64,000 nt of DNA from positions 248,001 to 312,000 of the forward strand of contig NZ_FNCZ01000003.1 of NCBI RefSeq assembly GCF_900099995.1, written 5' to 3'. Source of the stretch: Winogradskyella thalassocola (GTDB taxonomy: Bacteria; Bacteroidota; Bacteroidia; Flavobacteriales; Flavobacteriaceae). Shown piece after piece: positions 9,828 to 18,959 of the stretch. Positions within the stretch are counted from its first letter, which is position 1. The number at the start of each line of letters is the position of its first letter. Both the position numbers and the translations under genes were made by a program. The notes under the pieces are model-generated. The model ran no database searches, was not told the origin of the DNA, and worked only from the letters and a program-made list of their open reading frames with translations.

Positions 9828-11027
9828 TTAAAAAATTAATAAATTGGCATCACTATATTCTAAACCAAACCATTCTGCAACGGATTTGTTAGTTAAAATA
9901 CCGTGGTAAAAATACAACCCATTTTTTAAACCGCGATCAAATCGTAGGGCATTTTCTATACCACCATATTCCCCAATTTCTAAAAGGTAGGGAGTAAAGA
10001 TATTACTTATAGAGACGGAAGCAGTTCTAGAGTATCGCGCAGGAATATTTGGCACACAATAATGAGTGACACCGTTATGATCAAAAGTAGGACGATCGTG
10101 AGTAGTAACTTCACTTGTTTCAAAACAACCTCCCATGTCAATACTCACATCTATAACCACTGAGCCAGATTTCATATTAGCAACCATACTTTCAGTAACT
10201 ATGACTGGAGCTCGATTGGTGCCTCTTACAGCTCCAATGGCCACATCACAACGTTTTAAAGCTTTTAACAGATTCTTAGGTTGCATTGTTGAGGTATAAA
10301 GCGTACGTCCTAAATTATTCTGAAGACGGCGTAATCTAGTAATAGAGCTATCAAAGACTTTAACATTTGCTCCTAAGCCCATAGCAGAACGTGCAGCGAA
10401 TTCACCCACAGTACCTGCGCCTAAAATAACGACTTCCGTTGGTGGTACACCGTTAATATTACCCATCATTAAACCATTTCCACCATTTATATTAGAGAGA
10501 AGTTCTGATGCAATCAAAATAGAAGCGGTTCCTGCAATTTCACTTAAAGAACTAACAGCAGGATATTGGCCATCATCATCTTTAATATATTCGAAAGCTA
10601 AAGCTGTAATTCGTTTTTTTGCTAAAGCCTCAAAATAAGATTTGTTTTGAGTTTTTATTTGAAGTGCAGAAATTAATAAGGTTTGCGGATTAATAAGTTT
10701 TATTTCATCTAAAGAAGGCGGTTCTACTTTTAGAATAATAGGGCAGGAGTACACTTTCGAAGTATCCTTTGTAACTTCAGCTCCAGCTTCACTATAAGTT
10801 TTATCTTTAAAATTGGCACCCTCGCCTGCGCCAGATTCAAATAATACGCGGTGACCGTTGGCCGTTAATGCAGACACGGCGTCAGGAGTTAAACAAACAC
10901 GCCGCTCCTGAAAATGTGTTTCTTTTGGAATGCCAATAAAGAGTTCTCCTTTTTGTTTAAGAATTTCTAAGGTTTCTTCTTGAGGTAATAACTGGGCCCT
11001 GGTAAATGGTGATAATGATATACTCAT
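9828..11027 (-). CDS. ald: alanine dehydrogenase
   Basis: A 399-residue member of the alanine dehydrogenase/PNT family, which interconverts L-alanine and pyruvate with NAD(H) in the cytoplasm. The substrate-binding start IGIPKETHFQERRVCLTP (residues 31-48) and the nucleotide motif GAGTVGEFAAR (about 203-213) are present, as is VIDVSIDMGGCFETS in the C-terminal catalytic lobe. It has about 28 extra N-terminal residues before the usual family start. That extension is common in Bacteroidota versions, so the annotated ATG is plausible. Confidence 0.88.
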   Translation of the reverse strand: MSISLSPFTRAQLLPQEETLEILKQKGELFIGIPKETHFQERRVCLTPDAVSALTANGHRVLFESGAGEGANFKDKTYSEAGAEVTKDTSKVYSCPIILKVEPPSLDEIKLINPQTLLISALQIKTQNKSYFEALAKKRITALAFEYIKDDDGQYPAVSSLSEIAGTASILIASELLSNINGGNGLMMGNINGVPPTEVVILGAGTVGEFAARSAMGLGANVKVFDSSITRLRRLQNNLGRTLYTSTMQPKNLLKALKRCDVAIGAVRGTNRAPVIVTESMVANMKSGSVVIDVSIDMGGCFETSEVTTHDRPTFDHNGVTHYCVPNIPARYSRTASVSISNIFTPYLLEIGEYGGIENALRFDRGLKNGLYFYHGILTNKSVAEWFGLEYSDANLLIF

Positions 11028-11136
11028 TGAAGTTATTGACTTTGGTTTACCATTGCAATATAATGAATAACGCTAAACAAAAGAAAGTATTAAAATAACT
11101 TAAAGTAATATTAATTTCGAAAATTAAATGATCAAA

Positions 11137-11691
11137 CTAAAAGTACTGTTTAATCTTACCCCAAACTCCTTTTGGCTTAATCATAAACTCTTCTTCAAGT
11201 TCTTCAAGTGTTTTATCCGCAGTATTTATTTTATTAAACATTTTAGCTCTAATAAGATAAATTGAAGGCACCACAATGGCTAAGACAGGCAATAAATATA
11301 AAAGTTGATTTTCGTCTTGGTTTTTAAACTCGGCGTTAACACTAGTAATCATTTGAAAAGTATACATCACTATAGGGACTAATAACACATGGTACCACCA
11401 ATGTTTACAAGTGAAGAACCAGATTGCAAGTAAAATTAATGGAATAATCTTACCAGTATAAACCCACATGGCGTATTGGGCTGATTCCCAAAGTCCGCTT
11501 TCATAGGTACCAAAAAAAGTGTCCCAAACTAGTGTGTCTGGAACACTTTCATGTACTAAAAACAGTAATGGAGTAGAGGCTATAACTGTAGCTATAATCG
11601 TACCTACAATAGCACTCCTAGTTAATTTACTATTATCCCCACTTAACGAGTTTTCTTTTCTTTTTTTCAATTTTTGTGGTTGTTTGTCCAT
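11137..11691 (-). CDS. conserved membrane protein of unknown function
   Basis: A 184-residue protein with a basic N-terminus (KKRKENS), about four hydrophobic segments (roughly residues 27-48, 76-93, 98-116 and 130-148) and an acidic C-terminal tail (EELEEEFMIKPKGVWGKIKQYF). I do not recognise a named domain. Its start codon lies inside a 48-codon frame that begins upstream on the same strand (11633-11779), so the two may be translationally coupled. The tail ending in a basic amphipathic stretch suggests peripheral membrane contact, but no function can be given. Confidence 0.6.
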   Translation of the reverse strand: MDKQPQKLKKRKENSLSGDNSKLTRSAIVGTIIATVIASTPLLFLVHESVPDTLVWDTFFGTYESGLWESAQYAMWVYTGKIIPLILLAIWFFTCKHWWYHVLLVPIVMYTFQMITSVNAEFKNQDENQLLYLLPVLAIVVPSIYLIRAKMFNKINTADKTLEELEEEFMIKPKGVWGKIKQYF

Positions 11692-11779
11692 CTAAGTCGA
11701 TAAGGTTAGTAGCTTGTACAGTAAATAACACTCCACCAAAGATAGCAATAGCTAGGACTAAATTTTTTTTAGTTTTCAT
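11633..11779 (-). CDS. 48-residue secreted peptide overlapping the next gene
   Basis: A short frame with a clear signal-peptide shape: MKTKK, a hydrophobic run of about 13 residues (LVLAIAIFGGVLF) and a VQA cleavage site. A mature segment of about 25 residues ends in a lysine/arginine-rich stretch (KIEKKKRKLVKWG). It overlaps the downstream membrane-protein gene by 59 bp in another frame. Small secreted peptides of this shape are common in Flavobacteria and usually uncharacterised. Alternatively it is a leader frame that only couples translation. Confidence 0.45.
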   Translation of the reverse strand: MKTKKNLVLAIAIFGGVLFTVQATNLIDLDGQTTTKIEKKKRKLVKWG

Positions 11780-11878
11780 AATTTAAGGGATTTAATTAAT
11801 TAATTACATCAAAAGTAAGTTCACAATCAAGTCCTTACAAATCTGAAATTGTTAAAATCCAAAAAATATGAAATGTTA

Positions 11879-11897
11879 ATTACGGTTTTACCGTAAT
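11879..11897. repeat. perfect 8-bp inverted repeat with 3-nt spacer
   Basis: ATTACGGT at 11879-11886 and ACCGTAAT at 11890-11897 form a perfect palindrome between tsaE and the 48-codon secreted-peptide frame, both on the minus strand. It lacks a T-tract, so an operator for the peptide/membrane-protein transcript is at least as likely as a terminator for tsaE. Confidence 0.35.
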
Positions 11898-11935
11898 ACT
11901 AGTCTAATACTGTAGGAAAAGTACTAAGTATTTAT

Positions 11936-12400
11936 TCATAACTTCTGTACGTTCATAGCTGTTTTCTCAGTTAAATTTTCAGGGTTAAATGTTAGTTTGA
12001 GGCGCCTCTTATTGTCTTGTAAGTCAGTAATAGTAATAACTTGTGCATCAATTGGTATAAGCTCTTCAATGTTTTCTGCCCATTCCATAAATAACCAATT
12101 TTTACTGCTTAAATAATCTTCAATTCCAAAGTTATAGGCTTCTTCAATAGATTCTACTCTATAAAAGTCAAAATGATAGATTTTATCATTTTGTAGACTA
12201 TATTCATTTACTATAGAAAATGTAGGGCTAGTGGCAACGTCATTACTATGCATTGCTTTTAAAAGTGCATTAATAAATGTGGTTTTTCCAGCTCCCATCT
12301 CTCCATTAAATAGTACAGTTTTAGTATCTAAATGCTTTAATACGTTAGAGGCAATAGCGTCGATGTCTTTTAAATGGTATGTGAATTCAAGTGTTTTCAC
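11936..12400 (-). CDS. tsaE: tRNA threonylcarbamoyladenosine biosynthesis ATPase TsaE
   Basis: A 154-residue P-loop ATPase of the TsaB-TsaD-TsaE complex that makes t6A at position 37 of ANN-decoding tRNAs. The Walker A motif GEMGAGKTT is at residues 33-41. The family signatures SPTFSIVNEY and HFDFYRVES follow, and LFMEWAENIEELIP matches the conserved EWxE region. Length is typical. It lies downstream of porX on the minus strand, separated by about 220 bp that contain the porX terminator, so it probably has its own promoter. Confidence 0.92.
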   Translation of the reverse strand: MKTLEFTYHLKDIDAIASNVLKHLDTKTVLFNGEMGAGKTTFINALLKAMHSNDVATSPTFSIVNEYSLQNDKIYHFDFYRVESIEEAYNFGIEDYLSSKNWLFMEWAENIEELIPIDAQVITITDLQDNKRRLKLTFNPENLTEKTAMNVQKL

Positions 12401-12558
12401 TATTTATTTTATACAGTTTAGGGATACAATAGTAGGAATTATATTTGTAATAACCTAAAATAAAATGCATTTCGTCGGATTTTTATGCGCTTTAAGGTGT
12501 TTTTGTGTTTGTGTTGTGACACAAAATACTAGATTTTAATTCTCAAGAGGTATTAAAA

Positions 12559-12596
12559 AAAAGAATGAAGTTGAAATCAATCCGCTTCATTCTTTT
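12559..12596 (-). terminator. rho-independent terminator after porX
   Basis: On the plus strand AAAAGAATGAAG (12559-12570) pairs with CTTCATTCTTTT (12585-12596), flanked by an A-run at 12555-12562 that reads as a T-tract on the minus strand. It lies 25 bp past the porX stop codon. Confidence 0.75.
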
Positions 12597-12620
12597 CTAA
12601 AATTCATGTAACATGATAGA

Positions 12621-14168
12621 CTATTTTGGGTCCATCACTACAAACGGAATAATCATTTCTTCTAATGATACACCTCCGTGTTGATATGTATTTCTGTAAT
12701 AACTAACGTAATGATTAAAGTTATTAGGATAAGCCAAAAACAAATCCCCTTTAGCAAAGATAAACGAGCTACTCATGGTGAGAGCAGGTAAATGAATAGA
12801 TTTAGGGTTTTTAATTGCTAAGACATCTTTATCTTGGTAAGTTAAGCTTCGTCCTGTTTTATAGCGGAGATTTAAGCTTGTATCCCTGTCTCCAATAACT
12901 TTAGTTGGTGCTTTTACATTTATGGTGCCATGGTCTGTAGTTAAAATTAATTTGAAACCGAGTTGTTGTGATAACTGAATCATTTCTAACAATGGAGAAT
13001 TCTTAAACCAACTGACTGTAAGTGAACGATAAGCTTTGTCATTAGAAGCTAATTCTTTAACGACTTCCATTTCTGTTTTAGAGTGCGACAGCATATCTAC
13101 AAAATTATAAACAATAACACTAAGGTCATTATCTTTTAAAGATCTAAAGTTTTCAACTAATTTTTTTCCAGCTCTAAGATTGGTGATTTTATGATATTCA
13201 TGTTTTAGATGCCCTAATCCTAAACGTTTTAATTGTTCTCTTAAAAAATCACCTTCATGCATGTTTTTACCTCCTTCATCGGTGTCATTTTTCCAGTATT
13301 GAGGAAATAAACTTTCCATATCTGCAGGCATTAATCCAGAGAAAATGGCATTACGTGCGTATTGCGTAGCTGTCGGTAGGATACTGTAAAAGGCAAGTTC
13401 AGATGTTTTCTTGTAATAATTGTTTACAAAAGGTTCAAATGCCTTCCATTGATCGTATCGTAAATTATCTATGACTACTAATAATGTTGGTTGTTTGTCA
13501 CTCAATTCTGGTACAACCTTATCTTTAAACAACGTATGTGACATTACAGGAGCATCTGTTTTTGGTTGAAACCAATCTTCGTAATTTTTCTCTATAAACT
13601 TACCGAATTGCATATTGGCTTCGGTTTTTTGAGACTCCAAAATATCGGTCATTCCAACATCTTCAATACTTTCAAGCTGTAATTCCCAGTAAATTAGTTT
13701 CTGATATAACTCTACCCATTCTTCGTAAGAGTTTACCATAGATAAATCCATAGCTATCTTCCTGAATTCTTGTTGATAGTTAGATGTTGTTTTTTCGGAT
13801 ACTAACCTAGAATGATCCAAATTCTTTTTCAAGCTTAATAAAATCTGATGCGGATTTACAGGTTTTATCAAATAATCGGCGATTTTATTACCGATGGCTT
13901 CCTCCATAATATACTCCTCTTCACTTTTGGTAATCATTACTATAGGCAAATTGGCGCGACGTTCCTTAATTTCATTCAAGGTTTCTAGCCCCGTAAGACC
14001 CGGCATATTTTCATCTAAAAAAACGATATCGAAGTTTGTATCCGTAATAATTTCCAAAGCTTCAGTACCACTTTGGCATTTTGTAACAACATATCCTTTT
14101 TGCTCTAAAAAAATAATATGTGGCTTTAGTAAATCGATTTCATCGTCAACCCAAAGAATATTTATCAT
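12621..14168 (-). CDS. porX: PorX, response regulator with PglZ domain controlling type IX secretion
   Basis: A 515-residue protein. Residues 1-120 are a CheY-like receiver with acidic pair D8/D9, phospho-acceptor D52 (FLDENMPG) and conserved lysine in LIKPVNP. Residues about 200-515 are an alkaline-phosphatase-like PglZ domain, with DNLRYDQW near residue 232 and TTDHGTINVK near 415 as metal-site candidates. PorX is the partner of sensor PorY in T9SS gene control in Bacteroidota. The family is known for nucleotide phosphodiesterase activity in the PglZ part. The presence of three T9SS-sorted proteins in this window fits. It is divergent from the HD hydrolase gene, only 26 bp away. Confidence 0.92.
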   Translation of the reverse strand: MINILWVDDEIDLLKPHIIFLEQKGYVVTKCQSGTEALEIITDTNFDIVFLDENMPGLTGLETLNEIKERRANLPIVMITKSEEEYIMEEAIGNKIADYLIKPVNPHQILLSLKKNLDHSRLVSEKTTSNYQQEFRKIAMDLSMVNSYEEWVELYQKLIYWELQLESIEDVGMTDILESQKTEANMQFGKFIEKNYEDWFQPKTDAPVMSHTLFKDKVVPELSDKQPTLLVVIDNLRYDQWKAFEPFVNNYYKKTSELAFYSILPTATQYARNAIFSGLMPADMESLFPQYWKNDTDEGGKNMHEGDFLREQLKRLGLGHLKHEYHKITNLRAGKKLVENFRSLKDNDLSVIVYNFVDMLSHSKTEMEVVKELASNDKAYRSLTVSWFKNSPLLEMIQLSQQLGFKLILTTDHGTINVKAPTKVIGDRDTSLNLRYKTGRSLTYQDKDVLAIKNPKSIHLPALTMSSSFIFAKGDLFLAYPNNFNHYVSYYRNTYQHGGVSLEEMIIPFVVMDPK

Positions 14169-14175
14169 GTTGTGG

Positions 14176-14183
14176 TATATTTG
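14176..14183 (+). promoter_or_regulatory. -7 box TATATTTG before the HD hydrolase gene
   Basis: An exact match to the Bacteroidota -7 consensus TAnnTTTG in the short divergent gap with porX. Transcription would start near 14189, which places the TTG at 14195 almost at the transcript end and favours the GTG at 14210 as the real start. No good -33 TTG at standard spacing was seen. Confidence 0.35.
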
Positions 14184-14194
14184 TTTCTTAATTA

Positions 14195-15439
14195 TTGAAT
14201 TTTAAAATTGTGCCTACAAATAATAAGCTTAAAATCTTTAACGATCCAATTTACGGATTTATTACTATTCCGAATTCGTTAATATTCGATATTATTCAAC
14301 ATAAATATTTTCAGAGATTACGTCGTATTAGTCAAATGGGATTATCTTATTTGGTTTATCCAGGTGCACATCATACACGTTTTCATCATGCATTGGGTTG
14401 CATGCATTTAATGCAAAAGTCTATCAATGTCCTTCGTTTTAAGGGAGTTGAGATATCTAATGAGGAAGAAAATGGGTTGTTAATCGCTATTCTTTTACAC
14501 GATATTGGTCATGGTCCTTTTTCGCATGCGATGGAACATAGTATTGTAAATAATGTTTCTCACGAAGAAATTTCGCTACGTTTTATGGAAGAACTCAATT
14601 TAGAGTTTAACGGAAGTTTAACGTTAGCCATTTCTATTTTTAAGAAAGAATACCCTCGTCAATTTATGTGTGAGCTCATTTCTAGTCAATTAGATATGGA
14701 TAGAGCCGACTATTTAAAACGCGATAGTTTTTACACGGGAGTTGCAGAAGGAAATATTAACAGTGAGCGATTAATTACCATGCTCAATGTGGTAGATGAC
14801 CAATTAGTGGTTGAAGAAAAGGGGATTCTGAGCGTAGAGAAATTTTTAATTGCGAGACGCTTTATGTATTGGCAAGTGTATATGCACAAAACAGGTGTTG
14901 TTGCAGAGCAATTATTAATGGGATCTTTAAAAAGAGCAAAAGAATTAGTGCAGCAAGGTGTAAAGCTAAATTGTAGCGATGCTTTATTTTATTTTCTGTT
15001 TTCTGAAATTAATGCTGAAAATTTTAATTCCGAAACTTTATCCGTTTTTTCAAAATTAGATGATTATGATATTGTTGCGGCAATGAAAGATTGGCAAAAT
15101 CATGAGGATTTTGTATTGAGCAACCTATGTCAAATGATATTAAATAGAGACTTACTGAAAGTAAAACTCAAAAACAAGCCAATTAAGCCTTCAGAATTAA
15201 AAATGCATTCAGAAGCCTTAATAAAAAAACACAAAATCACAGAGCATGAAGCTTCATATTTTGTGTTTCAAGGAGAGTTAACTAACCAAGCTTATCAGAG
15301 CAACTTTCAGAAAATCAATATCTTATTTAAGTCAGGCAAAATTAAAGATATGGTTAAAGCATCTGATCAATTAAACTTAAAAGCACTGAGTAAACCCATC
15401 ACTAAATATTATATGTGCTATCCTAAAAAGAAAATGTAA
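14195..15439 (+). CDS. HD-domain phosphohydrolase
   Basis: A 414-residue HD-superfamily protein resembling dNTPase-like hydrolases found in Bacteroidota. HHTRFHHALG (residues 59-68) supplies the first metal histidine and LLHDIGHGPFSH (101-112) the HD pair; QLDMDRADYLKRD carries the later conserved aspartate. The 14195 start is a TTG; a GTG at 14210 would give MPTNNKLKIF, a better leader length relative to the -7 box. The gene precedes lpxD by 50 bp, and this order with the lipid A genes is usual in Flavobacteria. The substrate is not shown. Confidence 0.82.
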   Translation: MNFKIVPTNNKLKIFNDPIYGFITIPNSLIFDIIQHKYFQRLRRISQMGLSYLVYPGAHHTRFHHALGCMHLMQKSINVLRFKGVEISNEEENGLLIAILLHDIGHGPFSHAMEHSIVNNVSHEEISLRFMEELNLEFNGSLTLAISIFKKEYPRQFMCELISSQLDMDRADYLKRDSFYTGVAEGNINSERLITMLNVVDDQLVVEEKGILSVEKFLIARRFMYWQVYMHKTGVVAEQLLMGSLKRAKELVQQGVKLNCSDALFYFLFSEINAENFNSETLSVFSKLDDYDIVAAMKDWQNHEDFVLSNLCQMILNRDLLKVKLKNKPIKPSELKMHSEALIKKHKITEHEASYFVFQGELTNQAYQSNFQKINILFKSGKIKDMVKASDQLNLKALSKPITKYYMCYPKKKM

Positions 15440-15450
15440 TCCTTTTTTTC

Positions 15451-15458
15451 TATTTTTG
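15451..15458 (+). promoter_or_regulatory. -7 box TATTTTTG before lpxD
   Basis: An exact TAnnTTTG match 31 bp before the TTG start codon of lpxD. It would give the lipid A genes a promoter separate from the HD hydrolase gene. Confidence 0.35.
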
Positions 15459-15489
15459 TGGAAAGCAATAAGACTTTAAAATCTAATCA

Positions 15490-16518
15490 TTGAAATTTAC
15501 AGCAGAACAAATCGCAGATATTTTAGAAGGAATAGTTGTGGGTGACCCTAATATTGAAGTTTTTAAACTTTCTAAAATTGAAGAAGGAACACAAGGCTCA
15601 TTAACTTTTTTATCTAATCTAAAATACACACCGTATATATATACAACAGAAGCATCAATAACTATTGTAAATACAGACTTTAAACCAGAAAAACCTATTT
15701 CAACTACGCTTATTAAAGTAGAAGATGCATACGAAGGTTTTTCTAAACTGTTGGAATATTACGATCGTATAAAGTCAAATAAATCAGGAATAGAACAACC
15801 TTGTTTTATTTCAGAGACTGTTAAAGTTCCAGATGATATTTATATCGGTGCTTTTGCTTATATTGGTAATAATGTAGAAATTGGAGATAATGTAAAGATT
15901 TATCCAAACTCTTATGTTGGAGATAATGTAAAAATAGGAGGTAATTCAATTATATATCCTGGTGCTAAGATTTATTCAGACTGTATTTTAGGAAATAGTT
16001 GTGTGATTAATTCTGGTGCTATAATTGGTGCTGATGGTTTTGGTTTTGCGCCAACTAAAGATGGTGGTTACACTAAAATCCCACAAACAGGGAATGTTGT
16101 TTTAGAAGATTATGTAGATGTCGGTGCGGGTACAACAATAGATAGAGCAACAATAGGATCTACTATTATAAGGGCAGGTGTAAAGTTAGACAATCAAATA
16201 CAGATTGCTCATAATGTAGAAATTGGAAAAAACACGGTTATAGCAGCGCAATCAGGAGTGGCTGGTTCTACAAAAATTGGAGAACATTGTCAAATTGGGG
16301 GGCAGGTTGGTATTGCAGGGCACTTAATTATAGGAAATAATGTAAAAGTGCAGGCACAATCTGGAATAGGTAGAAATGTAAAGGATAATGAGGTCTTACA
16401 AGGTTCGCCTTCTTTTGGGTATAAGGATTGGAATAAATCTTATGTTTATTTTAAAAACTTACCTAAGCTTGTAAAAACTATTAATGAATTAGAAAAAAAA
16501 GTAGATGGCCATAATTAA
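15490..16518 (+). CDS. lpxD: UDP-3-O-acylglucosamine N-acyltransferase (canonical copy)
   Basis: It adds the N-linked 3-hydroxyacyl chain in lipid A synthesis, in the cytoplasm. At 342 residues it has the LpxD N-terminal uridine-binding domain (1-100) and a left-handed beta-helix of hexapeptide repeats (about 105-320). The catalytic histidine is H241 in QIAHNVEIG, close to H239 of E. coli, and IGADGFGF is present. The start is TTG; the next residues [13 protein letters not shown] match the usual family start. It overlaps lpxC by 14 bp. Two further LpxD-like genes are in the window, but this one has the best motifs and context. Confidence 0.92.
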   Translation: MKFTAEQIADILEGIVVGDPNIEVFKLSKIEEGTQGSLTFLSNLKYTPYIYTTEASITIVNTDFKPEKPISTTLIKVEDAYEGFSKLLEYYDRIKSNKSGIEQPCFISETVKVPDDIYIGAFAYIGNNVEIGDNVKIYPNSYVGDNVKIGGNSIIYPGAKIYSDCILGNSCVINSGAIIGADGFGFAPTKDGGYTKIPQTGNVVLEDYVDVGAGTTIDRATIGSTIIRAGVKLDNQIQIAHNVEIGKNTVIAAQSGVAGSTKIGEHCQIGGQVGIAGHLIIGNNVKVQAQSGIGRNVKDNEVLQGSPSFGYKDWNKSYVYFKNLPKLVKTINELEKKVDGHN

Positions 16519-17911
16519 AACGGAAACGAGACAAAAAACCATTGAAAAAGAAGTTACACTTATAGGTGTCGGACTTCATACTGGTGCAGATGTAAAATTG
16601 GTATTTAAACCTGGTGCAGAAAATTCTGGATTCGTATTTCAGCGAACAGATTTAGAAGGCTCACCAAAGATTGAAGCCGATGCTAATTACGTTACAAGTA
16701 CCCAGCGTGGAACTTGTATGGAGAAAAATGGTGTAACTATTCAAACTTGCGAGCATGTGTTAGCAGCTTTAGTTGGTTTGGATATAGATAACGCTCTTAT
16801 TGAGCTAAATTCTTCCGAACCACCAATTATGGATGGGTCATCTAAATTCTTTGTAGAAGCAATAGAGAAAGCAGGTATTATTGAACAAAATGCATTTCGT
16901 GAGGAATATGAGATTACACAAGTGGTTTCATATACAGATGAAGAATCTGGAAGCGAAATAATTTTAATGCCAGCTAGTACTTATCAAATTACTACAATGG
17001 TCGATTTTGGGACTAAAGTTTTAGGTACTCAAAACGCAACTCTTAATAAGGTCTCTGATTTTAAAACTGAAATTGCAGATGCTAGAACCTTTAGCTTTTT
17101 GCATGAGATTGAAATGCTCTTAGAACATGGGTTAATAAAAGGTGGTGACTTAAATAATGCTATCGTTTATGTAGATAAAGAATTATCTCCAGAAACTATG
17201 GAAAAGTTAAGAGTAGCTTTTAATAAAGATAATATTGCTGTTAAACCAAACGGTATTTTAGACAACCTTACCTTGCATCATCCAAATGAAGCAGCACGTC
17301 ATAAATTATTAGATGTGTTAGGAGATTTGGCGCTAATAGGAACACGCATTAGAGGTAAAGTTATTGCAAATAAGCCAGGACATTTTGTAAACACTCAGTT
17401 TGCTAAAAAGATGTCTAAATTAATAAAGAATGAAAGACGAAATAACGTTCCTCAGATAGATTTGAATTCAGAACCATTAATGGATGTGAATCAAATTATG
17501 GATATGTTACCACACAGACAGCCGTTCTTATTAATAGATAAGGTATATGAATTGTCTGATAGTCATGTTATTGGGATGAAGAATGTGACTATGAACGAAG
17601 AGTTCTTTAAAGGTCATTTTCCAGGTGCACCAGTAATGCCAGGTGTTTTAATTGTAGAGGCTATGGCACAAACAGGTGGTATTTTGGTGCTAAGTACTGT
17701 TCCTGATCCGGAAAACTACCTAACGTTTTTCATGAAAATGGATAAAGTAAAATTTAAACAAAAAGTAGTACCTGGAGATACATTAATTTTCAAATGCTCC
17801 TTAATTACACCAATACGACGAGGAATTTGCCATATGCAAGGTTATGCTTATGCTAATGGTAAATTATGTGCTGAAGCTGAATTAATGGCGCAAATATCGA
17901 AAGTAAAATAA
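16505..17911 (+). CDS. lpxC: bifunctional LpxC deacetylase / FabZ dehydratase
   Basis: A 468-residue fusion typical of Bacteroidota. Residues 1-310 are LpxC, the zinc deacetylase that commits UDP-3-O-acyl-GlcNAc to lipid A, with zinc ligands H84 (TCEHVLAAL) and the later [18 protein letters not shown] region. Residues about 325-468 are FabZ, the 3-hydroxyacyl-ACP dehydratase hot-dog domain, with [11 protein letters not shown] and [12 protein letters not shown] active-site motifs. The fusion ties lipid A and fatty acid elongation, which compete for 3-hydroxyacyl-ACP. It overlaps lpxD and lies ahead of lpxA across an unusual 92-bp tandem repeat. Confidence 0.94.
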   Translation: MAIIKTETRQKTIEKEVTLIGVGLHTGADVKLVFKPGAENSGFVFQRTDLEGSPKIEADANYVTSTQRGTCMEKNGVTIQTCEHVLAALVGLDIDNALIELNSSEPPIMDGSSKFFVEAIEKAGIIEQNAFREEYEITQVVSYTDEESGSEIILMPASTYQITTMVDFGTKVLGTQNATLNKVSDFKTEIADARTFSFLHEIEMLLEHGLIKGGDLNNAIVYVDKELSPETMEKLRVAFNKDNIAVKPNGILDNLTLHHPNEAARHKLLDVLGDLALIGTRIRGKVIANKPGHFVNTQFAKKMSKLIKNERRNNVPQIDLNSEPLMDVNQIMDMLPHRQPFLLIDKVYELSDSHVIGMKNVTMNEEFFKGHFPGAPVMPGVLIVEAMAQTGGILVLSTVPDPENYLTFFMKMDKVKFKQKVVPGDTLIFKCSLITPIRRGICHMQGYAYANGKLCAEAELMAQISKVK

Positions 17912-17915
17912 AATC

Positions 17916-18112
17916 AGAAAAATGAACTGAGTAGACTCCAAAAGTTAAATGGAGTTTATAAAGTTCAATAGCAAACACATTTTTACCGCTTTATCAAATT
18001 AAAAATTAGAAAAATGAACCGAGCAGACTTCAAAAGTTAAAAGGAGTTTGTAAAGTTCAATAGCGAACACATTTTTACCGCTTTATTAAATTAAAAACTA
18101 GAAAAATGAACC
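17916..18112 (+). repeat. 92-bp tandem repeat leading into the lpxA start codon
   Basis: Two copies (17916-18007 and 18008-18099) with a few mismatches, followed by a third partial copy beginning at 18100. Each copy begins AGAAAAATGAAC, so the real lpxA start (18106) is the third ATG in an identical context. The ATGs at 17922 and 18014 open frames of only 2 and 8 codons. Copy 1 contains a small inverted repeat ACTCCA/TGGAGT, partly kept by wobble in copy 2. It may affect lpxA translation or merely record slippage. Confidence 0.8.
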
Positions 18113-18891
18113 AACCGTTAGCTTACGTGCATCCTGGTGCAAAAATTGCCAAAAACGTCGTTATAGAGCCTTTTACAACCATACATAATAATGTAAAAAT
18201 TGGAGAGGGGACTTGGATTGGAAGTAATGTAACCATTATGGAAGGTGCTCGAATAGGTAAAAATTGTAGTATTTTCCCTGGTGCTGTTATTTCAGCAGTG
18301 CCACAAGATTTAAAATATAATGATGAAGATACAACCGTCGAAATCGGTGATAATGTTACTATTAGAGAATGCGTTACCATCAACCGTGGTACAAGCGACA
18401 AAATGAAAACCGTAATTGGTGATAACTGTCTTATTATGGCGTATTGCCATATTGCTCACGATTGTGTTGTTGGAAATAATTGTATCTTCTCTAATAATAG
18501 TACGCTCGCCGGACACATTACAGTTGGAGATTATGTGATTTTAGCAGGTATGACAGCTGTTCATCAATTTTGTTCTATTGGAAATCATGCTTTTGTAACT
18601 GGTGGTTCTTTAGTTCGTAAAGATGTGCCGCCATTTGTAAAGGCAGGAAGAGAACCATTATCTTACGTCGGTATTAATTCAGTAGGATTAAGACGTAGAG
18701 GTTACACTTCAGAAAAAATTAGAGAGATTCAGAATATTTACCGAATGCTTTATCAAAAAAACTATAATAATACCCAAGCTTCAGATTTAATAGAAGCTGA
18801 AATGGAAGCGACTCCTGAACGCGATGAAATTCTTCAATTTATTAAAAATTCTCATCGTGGAATTATGAAGGGCTACTTTAAATCGAATTAG
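18106..18891 (+). CDS. lpxA: UDP-N-acetylglucosamine 3-O-acyltransferase LpxA
   Basis: It performs the first step of lipid A synthesis, transferring a 3-hydroxyacyl chain from ACP to UDP-GlcNAc, as a cytoplasmic trimer. At 261 residues it has the normal length, with a left-handed beta-helix of hexapeptide repeats over residues 1-185 and the C-terminal helical domain after SLVRKDVPPFVKAGREPL. The catalytic histidine corresponds to H118 in CHIAHDCVVG (E. coli H125). The start follows a tandem repeated leader. It is in line with lpxD-lpxC/fabZ and 68 bp before efp. Confidence 0.94.
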   Translation: MNQPLAYVHPGAKIAKNVVIEPFTTIHNNVKIGEGTWIGSNVTIMEGARIGKNCSIFPGAVISAVPQDLKYNDEDTTVEIGDNVTIRECVTINRGTSDKMKTVIGDNCLIMAYCHIAHDCVVGNNCIFSNNSTLAGHITVGDYVILAGMTAVHQFCSIGNHAFVTGGSLVRKDVPPFVKAGREPLSYVGINSVGLRRRGYTSEKIREIQNIYRMLYQKNYNNTQASDLIEAEMEATPERDEILQFIKNSHRGIMKGYFKSN

Positions 18892-18959
18892 ATTTTAAGA
18901 ATAAAGAAGAGAGATAAATACAAAAGATAAATATTCAACAACAAACAATAAATAACAAA

